NCBI GenBank assembly: GCA_036568605.1
Contig: DATCSE010000608.1
Coordinates: forward strand, 1-26,598
Length of the DNA: 26,598 bases
Reading direction: 5' to 3'
Origin: DATCSE01 sp036568605
GTDB lineage: Bacteria; Pseudomonadota; Gammaproteobacteria; Burkholderiales; Burkholderiaceae_C
Shown here: piece after piece, positions 1 through 7,662 of the stretch
Position numbering within the stretch: position 1 is the first letter of the stretch
Layout: the number at the start of each line of letters is the position of its first letter
Notes under the pieces: generated by a model
Database searches by the model: none
What the model saw: only the letters and a program-made list of their open reading frames with translations
Told to the model about the DNA's origin: nothing
Made by a program: the position numbers and the translations under genes

Positions 1-7
1 GTTCCTT

Positions 8-199
8 CTACTTCGGGAACTTCGAGACGATCGTGAACAGCACGACGCCGGCCAGCGTCGTCACGAACGACCAGGTGTAGAGCACGAGCGCGAACGGCTG
101 CAGCATCATGAAGATGCCCAGCGCAATCACGATGCAGGCGGCCATCTCGAGCGGGCCGCGGCGCAGCCACTTGGGCCATGAGGATGTGGTGATCTTCAT
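8..199 (-). CDS. Small two-helix membrane protein of the ABC importer operon
   Basis: This 63-residue protein starts at an ATG that overlaps the TGA of the upstream permease gene (ATGA), so it is probably translationally coupled. It has a basic N-terminus (WPKWLRRG), two hydrophobic segments at about residues 18-38 and 42-58, and a short basic tail (SKFPK). That shape fits a small inner-membrane protein with both ends in the cytoplasm. I cannot assign a function. Short membrane proteins follow permease genes in some polyol/glycerol-type ABC operons (for example DUF2160 proteins), but this one is shorter and I cannot show it belongs there. Its position and coupling suggest an accessory of the transporter. 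The stop is a TAG 7 bases from the window edge, so the next operon gene is not visible. Confidence 0.72.
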   Translation of the reverse strand: MKITTSSWPKWLRRGPLEMAACIVIALGIFMMLQPFALVLYTWSFVTTLAGVVLFTIVSKFPK

Positions 200-1170
200 T
201 TGCGCACCGCCCCGAACGTGATGCCGCGCAGCAGGTGCCGGCGCAGCAGCACCGTGAACACGAGGATGGGGATCAGGAACAGCATCGTGCCGGCCGCGAC
301 CGCTGGCCAGTCCTGCCCGCCCTCGCCGATGATGATGGGGATGAACGGCGGCGCGGTCTGCGCTTCGCCGCTGGTCAGCAGCACCGCGAAGGCGTACTCG
401 TTCCACGCGAAGATCAGGCAGAAGATCGCGGTCGCGACGATGCCGGTGGTCGCCTGCGGCAGCACGACCTTGCGGAACGCCTGCAGCCGCGTGTAGCCGT
501 CGACCATCGCGGCCTCTTCGTACTCGCGCGGGATCTCGTCGATGAAGCCCTTCAGCAGCCAGACCGCGAGCGAGACGTTGACCGCGCTGTACAGCAGGAT
601 CATCCCGAGCTTGGTGTCGGACAGCCCGAGCTCGCGGTACATCAGGTAGATCGGGATCGCGACCGCGATCGGCGGCATCATGCGGGTCGACAGGATGAAG
701 AACAGCAGGTCGTCCTTCCCCGGCACCTTGAAGCGGCTGAACGCGTAGGCGGCCATCACGCCCAGGCTGACCGACAGCAGCGTCGAGCCGAACGCGATCG
801 CCAGCGAGTTGGCGAAGCGCGGCAGGTAGTTCGAGCGGCTGACGACGACCATGCTGTTGCGCCGCGCCGCGGCCTCGCAGACGTTGTCGGGCGGCGGCAG
901 GCTCTTCAGGTACTCCTCGGTCTGGCGCGAGCGGGTCGTGAACAGGTTGCAGAAGCCTTCGATCGAGGGCTGGAACACGACCTTGGGCGGGTAGCTGATC
1001 GAGTCGGGCGGGCTCTTGATCGCGGTCAGCGCGATCCACGCCAGCGGCACCAGCGTGAGCACCGCGTAGAGGATCACGACCGTGGCGGCCAGGCGCTTGG
1101 CGAACGGCGTGGGCTCGACGACCGAGTGCGCGGTGCTGAGGCCCTTCGGAGGAACGAGGATCGCGCTCAT
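196..1170 (-). CDS. Carbohydrate ABC transporter permease, MalG-like
   Basis: The 324-residue product is the second transmembrane subunit of an ABC importer in the inner membrane. It has an N-terminal helix (about residues 30-50), a long periplasmic loop with two cysteines, then a binding-protein-dependent transport domain. The EAA loop, which contacts the ATPase, reads EEAAMVDGYTRLQAFRKVVLP. I chose the ATG at 1170 (MSAILVPPKG) because it overlaps the stop of the first permease gene (ATGA) and has a GGAGGAACGAGG ribosome-binding region just upstream; the open frame further upstream is only antisense shadow. Family CUT1 permeases usually have 270-300 residues, and the extra length here is mostly in the first periplasmic loop. 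The substrate is unknown, though a sugar or polyol is likely. Confidence 0.93.
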   Translation of the reverse strand: MSAILVPPKGLSTAHSVVEPTPFAKRLAATVVILYAVLTLVPLAWIALTAIKSPPDSISYPPKVVFQPSIEGFCNLFTTRSRQTEEYLKSLPPPDNVCEAAARRNSMVVVSRSNYLPRFANSLAIAFGSTLLSVSLGVMAAYAFSRFKVPGKDDLLFFILSTRMMPPIAVAIPIYLMYRELGLSDTKLGMILLYSAVNVSLAVWLLKGFIDEIPREYEEAAMVDGYTRLQAFRKVVLPQATTGIVATAIFCLIFAWNEYAFAVLLTSGEAQTAPPFIPIIIGEGGQDWPAVAAGTMLFLIPILVFTVLLRRHLLRGITFGAVRK

Positions 1171-2120
1171 CGATTCTTCACCGCGTTGAGGGCCTTGACG
1201 TAGATGTTCGCGAGACCGAACACCGCGACGAACAGGATGATCGCGAGCGCCGACGAGTAGCCGGTGCGCCACTTCTCGAACGCCTCGCGCTTCAAGGTGA
1301 TCGAGACGACCTCGGTGGTCGAGCCCGGCCCGCCGTTGGTCAGGAGGTTCACGAGGTCGAACATCTTGAAGTTCTCGATGCCGCGGAACAGCACCGCGAG
1401 CATGATGAACGGCAGCACCATCGGCAGCGTGATGCTCCAGAACTGGCGCCACGCGGAGGCGCGGTCGACCTCGGCCGCTTCGTAGATGTAGTCCGGGATG
1501 CTGCGCAGGCCGGCGAGGCAGATCAGCATCACGTACGGCGTCCACATCCAGGTGTCGACGATGACGATGGACCACGGCGCGAGCTTCACCGAGCCCAGCA
1601 TCTCGAAGCTGGACGGCGGGATGCCGCTGAAGAACGAGACGACGTAGTTGAACAGCCCGATCTGCGGCTGGTACAGGAACGCCCAGAAGTTGCCGACGAC
1701 CGCGGGCGACAGCATCATCGGGATCAGGATCAGCGTGGTCCAGAAGCCGTGGCCGCGGAACTTGCGATCGATCAGGTACGCGAGCGTGAAGCCGATCAGC
1801 GTCTGCAGCAGGATCGTCCAGAACAGGAAATGCGCGGTGGCCTGCATCGGGCCCCAGACGTCCGGGTCGGTCAGGATCGCGATGTAGTGGTCCAGGCCGA
1901 CGCCGACGATCGCGGCGTTCGGCCGGTTCGCGCGGAAGTTCGTGAACGACAGCCGCACGGTCCAGATCAACGGGAAGATGTTGATCGCGAGCAGCAGCAA
2001 CATCGTCGGCGCGATGAACAGCCAGGCGATCGCACGGTCCGACAGGCCGCGCATGCGATGCGCGAGCGGGGCGGGCGTCGCGTGCGCGGCGCGCTCGGCG
2101 AGGGGTTGGAGGGCGGGCAT
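1167..2120 (-). CDS. Carbohydrate ABC transporter permease, MalF-like
   Basis: The 317-residue protein is the first transmembrane subunit of the importer. It has about six helices, starting with a hydrophobic segment near residues 28-50 (AIAWLFIAPTMLLLLAINIF). The EAA loop motif EAAEVDRASAWRQFWSITLP is typical of CUT1 sugar permeases such as MalF and UgpA. The start is placed at the ATG giving MPALQPL, which has an AAGAGA ribosome-binding site a few bases upstream; a start 11 codons further upstream is possible but would enter the repeat region. The gene overlaps the second permease gene by four bases, and lies 135 bp downstream of the binding-protein gene, with a large inverted repeat between them. 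The substrate cannot be read from the sequence. Confidence 0.93.
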   Translation of the reverse strand: MPALQPLAERAAHATPAPLAHRMRGLSDRAIAWLFIAPTMLLLLAINIFPLIWTVRLSFTNFRANRPNAAIVGVGLDHYIAILTDPDVWGPMQATAHFLFWTILLQTLIGFTLAYLIDRKFRGHGFWTTLILIPMMLSPAVVGNFWAFLYQPQIGLFNYVVSFFSGIPPSSFEMLGSVKLAPWSIVIVDTWMWTPYVMLICLAGLRSIPDYIYEAAEVDRASAWRQFWSITLPMVLPFIMLAVLFRGIENFKMFDLVNLLTNGGPGSTTEVVSITLKREAFEKWRTGYSSALAIILFVAVFGLANIYVKALNAVKNR

Positions 2121-2144
2121 GGTCTCTTGTCGGTGGTTCGCGTG

Positions 2145-2242
2145 GACCCTCACCCCTGGCCCTCTCCCGCAAGCGGGAGAGGGAGTGTCGCGGGTGGCTT
2201 GGCTCCCTCTCCCGCTTGCGGGAGAGGGTGGGGGTGAGGGTC
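2145..2242. repeat. Composite REP-like inverted repeat inside the ABC operon
   Basis: Two perfect 24-base palindromes, at 2160-2183 and 2205-2228, each have 11-bp arms CCCTCTCCCGC/GCGGGAGAGGG. They differ only in the centre (AA versus TT), so they are inverted copies of each other. They are enclosed by a 12-base inverted pair, GACCCTCACCCC (2145-2156) and GGGGTGAGGGTC (2231-2242). The whole block is therefore one large symmetrical structure that can fold as two hairpins on a stem. It lies between the binding-protein gene and the first permease gene, all transcribed leftward. Related halves occur near 17504-17608 and at the right edge of the window (26585-26596). It resembles REP/BIME-type elements; mobility is not shown. 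Confidence 0.9.
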
Positions 2243-2255
2243 GTCGCGCGTGGTG

Positions 2256-3596
2256 CTACTTCGACTTGCCGTCCTCCTTGAACACCTTCTTCCAATCGGC
2301 CACCAACCCGTCCAGCGCCTCCTTCGCCGTGCCCTTGTCGGCGACGACGAAGTCATGCACGCGCTTCTGCTCGGCCAGCAGCAGCTGTGCATAACTCGGC
2401 TCGGCCCAGAAATCGACGACCTGGTCCATCGCGGTCAGGAACTCGGCGGCGAACGGCGCGCTCTTCTTGAAGCCCGGGTCCTGCAGCACCGCCTTGTGGC
2501 ACGAGTAGCCGCCCAGCGCCCACCACTTCTTCTGCACCTCGGGCGTCGCGAACCACTTGATGTAGGCGAGCGACTCGGCGCGGTTCGGCGAATACGCGAC
2601 CACCGAGATGCCCTGCCCGCCGAGCTGCGAGCCCTTGGTCTTGTCGCTGGGGTTCACGAAGAAGCCGATCTTCTCGCCGCCGACGTTCGGGTCCTTGTAC
2701 AGGCCGGGGAAGAACGCGAACCAGTTCATCATCATCGCGACCTGGCCGGACTTGAACGCGTCCAGCCCCTCGCCCATGTACGAGTTGGTCAGCCCCGGCG
2801 GCGTGCAGCACTTGTACAGCGACTTGTAGAACTCCAGGCCCTTGATCGCGTCCGCGCTGTTGACGAAGCCGTCCATCGCGTACGGCTTCTTCGGGTCCTC
2901 GTACTTGAAGCCCATCGGGTACAGCACGTTGGACACGCCCATCGTGATGCCTTCGGAGCCGCGCTCGGTGAAGAGGTAGGTGCCGTAGACCTTCTTGCCG
3001 TCGATCATGCGGCCCGAGAAGAACTCGGCGACCTGCTTGAACTCGGTCCAGGTGGCCGGCGGGCCCAGCTCGCGGTCGTATTTCTTCTTGAACTCGGCTT
3101 GCAGCTCGGGCTTCGCGAACCAGTCCTTGCGGTAGGTCCAGCCCAGCGCATCGCCCATCGCCGGCAACGCCCAGTAGTTCGGCGTGCCCTTGGGCCATTC
3201 GGAGTAGCCGAGCACGGTCGCGGGCATGAAGTCGCTCATCTTGATGCCTTCTTTGGCGAAGAAGTCGTTGAGCTTCACGTAGTGGCCGCTTTCCGCCGCC
3301 CCGCCTATCCACTGGCTGTCGCCGATGATCAGGTCGCACAGCTTGCCCTTGGAGTTCAGCTCGTTGAGCATGCGGTCGGCGAAGTTCGGCCAGGGCACGA
3401 ACTCGAACTTCATGTTGATGCCGGACTTCGCGGTGAAGTCCTTGCTCAGCTCGACCAGCGCGTTGGCCGGGTCCCATGCGGCCCAGCACAGCGTGATGGT
3501 CTTGCCCTGGGCCTGCGCAGCGGTGCTGCCCAGGCTCAGAACGCCCGCTGCCGTGAGGGCCGCGAGGGCCGGCAGCTTTTTCAGAAGCGCATTCAT
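2256..3596 (-). CDS. Extracellular carbohydrate-binding protein of ABC importer (family 1)
   Basis: The 446-residue protein is the periplasmic solute receptor of the importer. A signal peptide is clear: MNALLKKL, a hydrophobic core, then TAAQAQG with likely cleavage after AQA near residue 28. The mature part follows the family 1 solute-binding pattern: an early strand (ITLCWAAWDP), a domain with LCDLIIGDSQW, and a C-terminal region with YIKWFATPEVQKKWW. A paired CC (in YKCCTPPG) may form part of a disulfide. The start is supported by AAGGAG (complement of 3606-3611), about 9 bases before the ATG. It is the first transport gene after the LacI regulator (76 bp) and precedes two permeases. It looks like a sugar or polyol receptor; the ligand is not assignable here. 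Confidence 0.93.
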   Translation of the reverse strand: MNALLKKLPALAALTAAGVLSLGSTAAQAQGKTITLCWAAWDPANALVELSKDFTAKSGINMKFEFVPWPNFADRMLNELNSKGKLCDLIIGDSQWIGGAAESGHYVKLNDFFAKEGIKMSDFMPATVLGYSEWPKGTPNYWALPAMGDALGWTYRKDWFAKPELQAEFKKKYDRELGPPATWTEFKQVAEFFSGRMIDGKKVYGTYLFTERGSEGITMGVSNVLYPMGFKYEDPKKPYAMDGFVNSADAIKGLEFYKSLYKCCTPPGLTNSYMGEGLDAFKSGQVAMMMNWFAFFPGLYKDPNVGGEKIGFFVNPSDKTKGSQLGGQGISVVAYSPNRAESLAYIKWFATPEVQKKWWALGGYSCHKAVLQDPGFKKSAPFAAEFLTAMDQVVDFWAEPSYAQLLLAEQKRVHDFVVADKGTAKEALDGLVADWKKVFKEDGKSK

Positions 3597-3672
3597 CTCG
3601 GTTGTCTCCTTCGGTTCAGGTCAAGGGCCACACACACATCCGCCGCCCGATTTGCCCACCGTTGTCCCGCGA

Positions 3673-4725
3673 CTAGTGCAGGTTCTCGGCCGTCAGGATC
3701 TCGACGCGCGGCTGCACCACGTTCAGTGCGCCGCGCACGTTCTCGCACAGCGCGCGCAGCACCCGCGCCGCCGTCAACACGCAGTAATGGATGTCCTGGT
3801 GCAGGACGTACGCGAAGCCGCCGTTCCCGAGCAGCGTGCGGTGCTCGTCGGTGAAGTCGTGCGAGACGACGCCGACCGCGCTGTCCAGCCCCGCGGCCTC
3901 GATCGCGCGGACGATGCCGACGCTGCCCGAGCCGACGTTGTAGAGGCCGGCGATGCGCGCCGGGTCGACGTCGCCCTTCTTCAGGAAGCGCTGCAGCGCG
4001 CGCGACGCGCCCGCATCGTCGGCCGGCAGATCGGGCGTGCGCACCAGGCGCAGCTTCGGGAAGCGCTCTTCAAGCACCTGCGCGAAGCCGATGCGGCGCT
4101 CGATCTCGGACGACAGCCGGGTGGCCTGCGACGACAGCAGCAGCGTGTCGCGCGGTGGCGTGACCATGCGCGCGAGCAGCAGCCCGGCGGTGCGGCCGGC
4201 GGCGCGGTTGTCGGCGCCGATATGGGTCTCGCGCATCGAGCCGGCGACGTCGGAGAACAGCGTGACCACGTGCAGGCCCGAGCGCACCAGCTCGTTGATC
4301 GCGAGCTTGACCGGCGGCAGGTCCGGCGCGAGCAGCGCGATGCCCTGGCACTGGCCTTCGGCCGCGAGTTGCGTGAGGCCGGCGGCGAACTCGTTCGCAT
4401 CGGCGCCGGGCACGCGGTGCGTGACCTCGGTGATGTGCTGGTGCCGGAAGTCGCCGGCGGCCTGCGCGATCTGGCGTTCGACCAGGCCGAGGAACGGTAC
4501 GTCGTCGGCCGGCAGCACGTACGCGAAGCGGAAGTTCTCGCCGCGCGGCCGCCCCGGCTGCGGCGGCGCGCCGATCTCGGCCACGACCTGCAGCACCCGC
4601 TGCACGGTGTCGGCGTTGACCCCCGGCCGCTTGTTCAGGACCCGGTCGACCGTGGCGGTGCCGACGCCCGCTTGGCGGGCGATGTCGGCAATGGTCGGGG
4701 CGGTCGGCGGCATGGGTGATGGCAT
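3673..4725 (-). CDS. LacI-family transcriptional regulator of the ABC operon
   Basis: The 350-residue protein has an N-terminal LacI helix-turn-helix (TIADIARQAGVGTATVDRVLN, residues about 10-30), a hinge region, and a C-terminal periplasmic-binding-protein-like sensor domain (about residues 65-350). LacI regulators normally bind palindromic operators and release or bind them on sugar binding. The gene is 76 bp upstream of the binding-protein gene on the same strand, so it probably senses the transported sugar and may be part of the same operon. Two in-frame ATGs four codons apart (4725 and 4713) could both start it; the longer is given. The TVDRVLN recognition helix is like that of LacI regulators next to rhizobial sugar ABC systems, from memory. 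Ligand unknown. Confidence 0.93.
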   Translation of the reverse strand: MPSPMPPTAPTIADIARQAGVGTATVDRVLNKRPGVNADTVQRVLQVVAEIGAPPQPGRPRGENFRFAYVLPADDVPFLGLVERQIAQAAGDFRHQHITEVTHRVPGADANEFAAGLTQLAAEGQCQGIALLAPDLPPVKLAINELVRSGLHVVTLFSDVAGSMRETHIGADNRAAGRTAGLLLARMVTPPRDTLLLSSQATRLSSEIERRIGFAQVLEERFPKLRLVRTPDLPADDAGASRALQRFLKKGDVDPARIAGLYNVGSGSVGIVRAIEAAGLDSAVGVVSHDFTDEHRTLLGNGGFAYVLHQDIHYCVLTAARVLRALCENVRGALNVVQPRVEILTAENLH

Positions 4726-4738
4726 TCGAGCGTGAGCT

Positions 4739-4751
4739 CTGATGTCATCAG
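4739..4751. promoter_or_regulatory. Candidate operator upstream of the LacI-family gene
   Basis: CTGATGTCATCAG is a palindrome with 6-bp arms (CTGATG/CATCAG) around one central base, 13 bases upstream of the LacI-family start codon. Its position fits autoregulation. Classic LacI-family operators often have a central CG and this has an odd centre, so the assignment is tentative. It is followed by an AT-rich run (ATCAATAAATAAATCAATC) that stands out in this GC-rich DNA and may be part of the promoter. Confidence 0.45.
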
Positions 4752-4864
4752 CGTAGAGCCATCAATAAATAAATCAATCAGGGTTTACGGCACGCGGCTG
4801 GTCCGCCGAATGCTCGTGCGGATCAGCCGGGGAGCCGGGTCGAGCGCGACCCGTGGGCGCGTGT

Positions 4865-5218
4865 TCAGGGCGCGCCGAGCGCGACCGCCGCCGGCAGGCG
4901 CGCCGGCCGCAGCCAGCCCGGCCACGCGAACCGGCCGCGGCCCGAGCGCGGTCCGGATCGGTTGTTCTCGACCGGCTCGACGACCAGCCGCGTCTCGCGT
5001 TCGGCCTGGATCAGCGTGCGGCTGCGCGGGTGCAGCGCAAAGCTGTCGCCGGCATGCAGGAAGTGGTCACCGAGGTCGCGAGCACGCGTGATCCAGACCA
5101 GCCCGGCGAGCACGCGCAGCCGCATCGGATGCGCGCGATCCCAGGCGATCAGCTCGCCGCGGGTCAGTTGCAGCAGTTGCTCGGTCGGACGCTCGGCGGC
5201 GGTGGGGATGCGGCGCAT
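4865..5218 (-). CDS. DUF2917 family protein
   Basis: The 117-residue protein matches the DUF2917 pattern as I know it: an N-terminal LTRGELIAWDRAHPMRLRV followed by GLVWITRARDLGDHFLHAGDSFAL, which looks like a small cupin-like beta fold. It has no signal peptide or membrane helix. The biochemical function of the family is unknown. AGGAGA lies about 6 bases upstream of the ATG. The gene is divergent from a MocR regulator with 201 bp between the starts, an arrangement I recall as recurrent in Burkholderiales, and the shared region carries repeated TCTGTG boxes. This suggests that the MocR protein controls it. The C-terminal third is rich in Arg, Pro, Gly and Trp and looks poorly conserved. Confidence 0.82.
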   Translation of the reverse strand: MRRIPTAAERPTEQLLQLTRGELIAWDRAHPMRLRVLAGLVWITRARDLGDHFLHAGDSFALHPRSRTLIQAERETRLVVEPVENNRSGPRSGRGRFAWPGWLRPARLPAAVALGAP

Positions 5219-5331
5219 GGTGGTTCTCCTGGTGGTCGCTCGCGAGGCAGAAAACGCTTCGATCGGCGACGCAGCCAGTGTCCGGCAACGTCTGTGCGGT
5301 TGCTACGGGCAGAACCGAAGCAACTGATACG

Positions 5332-5391
5332 GCACAGATGGCCATTGCGCGATCTGTGCTGGTGACAACTGCATGGCTCTGTGTCTGTCAC
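5332..5391. promoter_or_regulatory. Three-box operator-like array between DUF2917 and mocR genes
   Basis: Box 1, GCACAGAT (5332-5339), and box 2, ATCTGTGC (5352-5359), form a perfect 8-bp inverted repeat with 12 bases between. Box 3, TCTGTG (5378-5383), is a direct repeat of box 2, and the similarity continues (TCTGTGCTGGTGAC versus TCTGTGTCTGTCAC). Box centres are 20 and 25 bases apart. MocR/GabR-type regulators are dimers that commonly bind repeated half-sites upstream of their own and divergent genes, so this is a good candidate target. Box 3 covers the alternative GTG start of the MocR gene at 5381, which favours the downstream ATG. Confidence 0.6.
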
Positions 5392-5419
5392 CCGAGCACG
5401 CAGCGGGCCACAATGCTTC

Positions 5420-6859
5420 ATGGACCGTGCCGCCGACCCCGGTTTCCCGCTGTACCACCGTGTGGCCGGCGAGATCGAGCGTGCGATCGTCGGCGGCAGC
5501 CTGCGCGCCGGCGACCGCTTGCCGTCGGTGCGGCTGCTGTGCCAGCAGCACCGCGTCAGCGCCTCGACCGCGACGCTCGCCTACCGCTGGCTCGAGAACC
5601 GCGCGCTGGTCGAGGCGCGGCCGAAGTCCGGGTACTTCGTCGCGCGCCGCGCGCCGCCGCTGCCCGAGCCGCAGCTCGATGCGCGCATGGACAAGCCGGG
5701 GTTCGTGACGCCCGACGACATCACCCGCGAGTTCCTGCTCGGCTCGGACGATGCGCTCGCGGCCCCGTCGTTCTGCCGCATGCCGTCGCGCGAACTGCTG
5801 CCCGAGGCCAAGCTGCGCGCGATCACCGCGAAGCTGAACCGGCTGCACCCCGAGTACGCGACCCGCTACTACATCACCGGCAGCAGCGCGTTGCGCCATG
5901 AGATCGCGCGGCGCAGCGTCAACGCCGGCGTGACGCTGCGGCCCGAGAACATCGTGCTGACGCACGGCGGCACCGAGGCGGTGTTCCTCGCGCTGCGCAC
6001 CGCGGCCAAGCCCGGCGACACGATCGCGATCGAGTCGCCGAGTTATTGGATGCTGCTCGAGATCATCCGCAGCCTGGGGATGAAGTCGATCGAGATCCCG
6101 ACCCATCCGCGCGACGGCATCTCGCTCGATGCGCTCGATTTCGTGACCCGCGAGCGCGGCGCGATCGCCGCCTGCGTCGTGATCCCGAATTTCCAGAACC
6201 CGCTGGGCAGCCTGATGCCGGTCGAGAACAAACGGCGCATCGTCGCGCTCGCGGCCGAGCGCGGCTTCACGCTGATCGAGACCGACATCTACGGCGAGAC
6301 CCACTTCGGCGACGAGCGCCCGCCGGTGTGCAAGAGCTTCGACGAGACCGACGACGTGATCCTGTGCTCGGCGTTCACGAAGACCGTCGCGCCCGGCTAC
6401 CGGGTCGGCTGGATCGCGCCGGGGCGGCGCTTCAAGGAGGCGCAGTCGCTGAAGTTCCACACCTCGGTGACCGGCGTCGTGCTGCAGCAGGAGGTGATCG
6501 CCGAGTTCATGCGCGACGGCGGCTACGACCACCACATGCGCAAGCTGCGCGCCGCGATTCGCGCGCAGTCGGCGCAGATGATCGACGCGGTGACGCGCTA
6601 CTTCCCGCCGGGCTGCAAGCTGAGCCGGCCGCAAGGCGGCTACATGCTGTGGATCGAATTGCCGCAGCACGTGGATTCGCGCCAGGTGTTCGAGCTCGCG
6701 CGGCGCGAGCACATCGGGCTCGCGCCCGGCGCGACCTTCAGCTGCAGCCGGCGCTTCGACCACTTCATCCGGCTGCACTACGGCGAGCCGTGGTCGGCGC
6801 GGCTGGATGCGAATTTGAAGCGGCTGGGCGAGATCATCGGGGAGCTGGCGGAGCGATGA
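5420..6859 (+). CDS. MocR-type GntR regulator with aminotransferase-like domain
   Basis: The 479-residue protein joins an N-terminal GntR winged helix (about residues 8-78, with LYHRVAGEIERAI, LPSVRLL and GYFVARR) to a fold-type I aminotransferase domain (about 115-479). The PLP-binding lysine is K321 in SAFTKTVAPGYRVGW, and other cofactor-pocket motifs are NFQNPLGS and ETDIYGE. Such MocR/PdxR/GabR proteins use PLP to sense amines or amino acids and control divergent genes. The start at ATG 5420 gives the usual N-terminus close to the winged helix; a GTG at 5381 would add 13 residues and overlap an operator-like box. Neighbours are the divergent DUF2917 gene and, 150 bp downstream, a LysE-type exporter that may be a target. 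Ligand not assignable. Confidence 0.93.
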   Translation: MDRAADPGFPLYHRVAGEIERAIVGGSLRAGDRLPSVRLLCQQHRVSASTATLAYRWLENRALVEARPKSGYFVARRAPPLPEPQLDARMDKPGFVTPDDITREFLLGSDDALAAPSFCRMPSRELLPEAKLRAITAKLNRLHPEYATRYYITGSSALRHEIARRSVNAGVTLRPENIVLTHGGTEAVFLALRTAAKPGDTIAIESPSYWMLLEIIRSLGMKSIEIPTHPRDGISLDALDFVTRERGAIAACVVIPNFQNPLGSLMPVENKRRIVALAAERGFTLIETDIYGETHFGDERPPVCKSFDETDDVILCSAFTKTVAPGYRVGWIAPGRRFKEAQSLKFHTSVTGVVLQQEVIAEFMRDGGYDHHMRKLRAAIRAQSAQMIDAVTRYFPPGCKLSRPQGGYMLWIELPQHVDSRQVFELARREHIGLAPGATFSCSRRFDHFIRLHYGEPWSARLDANLKRLGEIIGELAER

Positions 6860-6882
6860 GAGACCGAGCTCCGTGACGAGCC

Positions 6883-6977
6883 CTTCGATACCTCAGGGCG
6901 AACGGGATGCCCCCGCGCCCGTTCGGGCTGATGCTTCGATACCTCAGCACAGGGTACCGCCTGCGGCGGTATCGAAG
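6883..6977. repeat. Dispersed palindromic repeat cluster (GATACC subtype)
   Basis: The gap between the MocR and LysE-type genes is mostly repeat. CTTCGATACCTCAG occurs at 6883-6896 and again at 6933-6946; a copy of the CGAACGGG end (6898-6905) faces its complement CCCGTTCG (6918-6925); and CCGCCTGCGGCGGTATCGAAG at 6957-6977 supplies the inverse of CTTCGATACC. Several hairpins are possible. The core belongs to the same family as the repeats near 7663, 9917 and 19494. It could also act as a transcription end for the MocR gene, but there is no T-run. Confidence 0.8.
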
Positions 6978-7009
6978 CCCCGGTACGAACTGCTGATCTA
7001 ATCCGACAC

Positions 7010-7642
7010 ATGGACTTCTCGATCTGGCTCACCTTCTTCGCCGCGGCCTGGCTGATCAGCCTGTCGCCCGGCGCCGGCGCGGTCGCGGCGATGAGCGCCG
7101 GGCTGAACCATGGCTTCATGCGCGGCTACGTGATGTGCTTCGGGCTGATCCTCGGGATCTGGACCCAGGTGCTGGTGGTTGGCCTGGGCCTGGGCGCGCT
7201 GATTGCCGCGTCCAGCCTCGCGTTCGCGATCGTCAAGTGGCTGGGCGTGGCCTACCTCGTCTGGCTGGGCATCAAGCAGTGGCGTGCGCCGGCGCGGCCG
7301 CTGGCCGAGGCCGACGACCCGGACGAAGCCCGCCGCGTGACGCCGGGCCGGCTGATCCTGCGCGGCTGGATGATCAACGCGGTCAACCCGAAGGGCACCG
7401 TGTTCCTGCTCGCGGTCGTGCCGCAGTTCCTGGACCTGTCGCGCTCGCTTGCGCCGCAGTACGCAGTGATCGCGGCGACGCTGGGGTTCACCGACCTGGT
7501 CGTGATGGGCGGCTACACCGCGCTCGCCGCGAAGGTGCTGCGCCTGCTGAAATCGCCGCGCCAGATCAAGGCGCTGAACCGCACGTTCGGCAGCCTGTTC
7601 GTCGCGGCTGGGGCGCTGCTCGCGTTGTTCAAGCGGGCTTGA
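7010..7642 (+). CDS. LysE/RhtB family amino-acid exporter
   Basis: The 210-residue inner-membrane protein has about six helices. The LysE/RhtB signature is at the N-terminus (SLSPGAGAVAAMSAGLNHG, residues 18-36), followed by a GLGLGALI helix and the central motif AYLVWLGIKQW. The conserved NPKGTVFLLAVVPQF is near residues 126-140. Family members export amino acids or derivatives such as threonine, homoserine, homoserine lactone or lysine; the substrate cannot be decided here. The ATG lies 150 bp after the MocR-type regulator on the same strand, with a repeat cluster between. A PLP-sensing regulator next to an amino-acid exporter makes functional sense, but co-regulation is inference. The length is normal for the family (about 205-210). 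Confidence 0.93.
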   Translation: MDFSIWLTFFAAAWLISLSPGAGAVAAMSAGLNHGFMRGYVMCFGLILGIWTQVLVVGLGLGALIAASSLAFAIVKWLGVAYLVWLGIKQWRAPARPLAEADDPDEARRVTPGRLILRGWMINAVNPKGTVFLLAVVPQFLDLSRSLAPQYAVIAATLGFTDLVVMGGYTALAAKVLRLLKSPRQIKALNRTFGSLFVAAGALLALFKRA

Positions 7643-7662
7643 GGTCGCTTGGTGTCACAACA

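Noticed and set aside
2160..2228. Paired palindromes considered as a CRISPR array or a simple Rho-independent terminator
   Set aside because: There are only two units in inverted orientation, no series of equal spacers, no T-run after the stems, and the operon continues downstream.
1171..2295. N-terminal extension of the second permease through the first permease gene
   Set aside because: The extension is in another frame of the first permease gene and has shadow composition. The ATGA overlap at 1167-1170 and the normal family start at MSAILV fix the true beginning.
2250..3854. A 534-codon plus-strand frame opposite the binding-protein gene
   Set aside because: It is rich in Arg, Leu, His and Val without any domain pattern, and the opposite strand encodes a clear solute-binding protein with a signal peptide.
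5303..6778. A 491-codon minus-strand frame opposite the MocR gene
   Set aside because: The composition is shadow-like (Arg, His, Asp, Ala) and the plus strand has an intact MocR protein with PLP lysine and winged helix.
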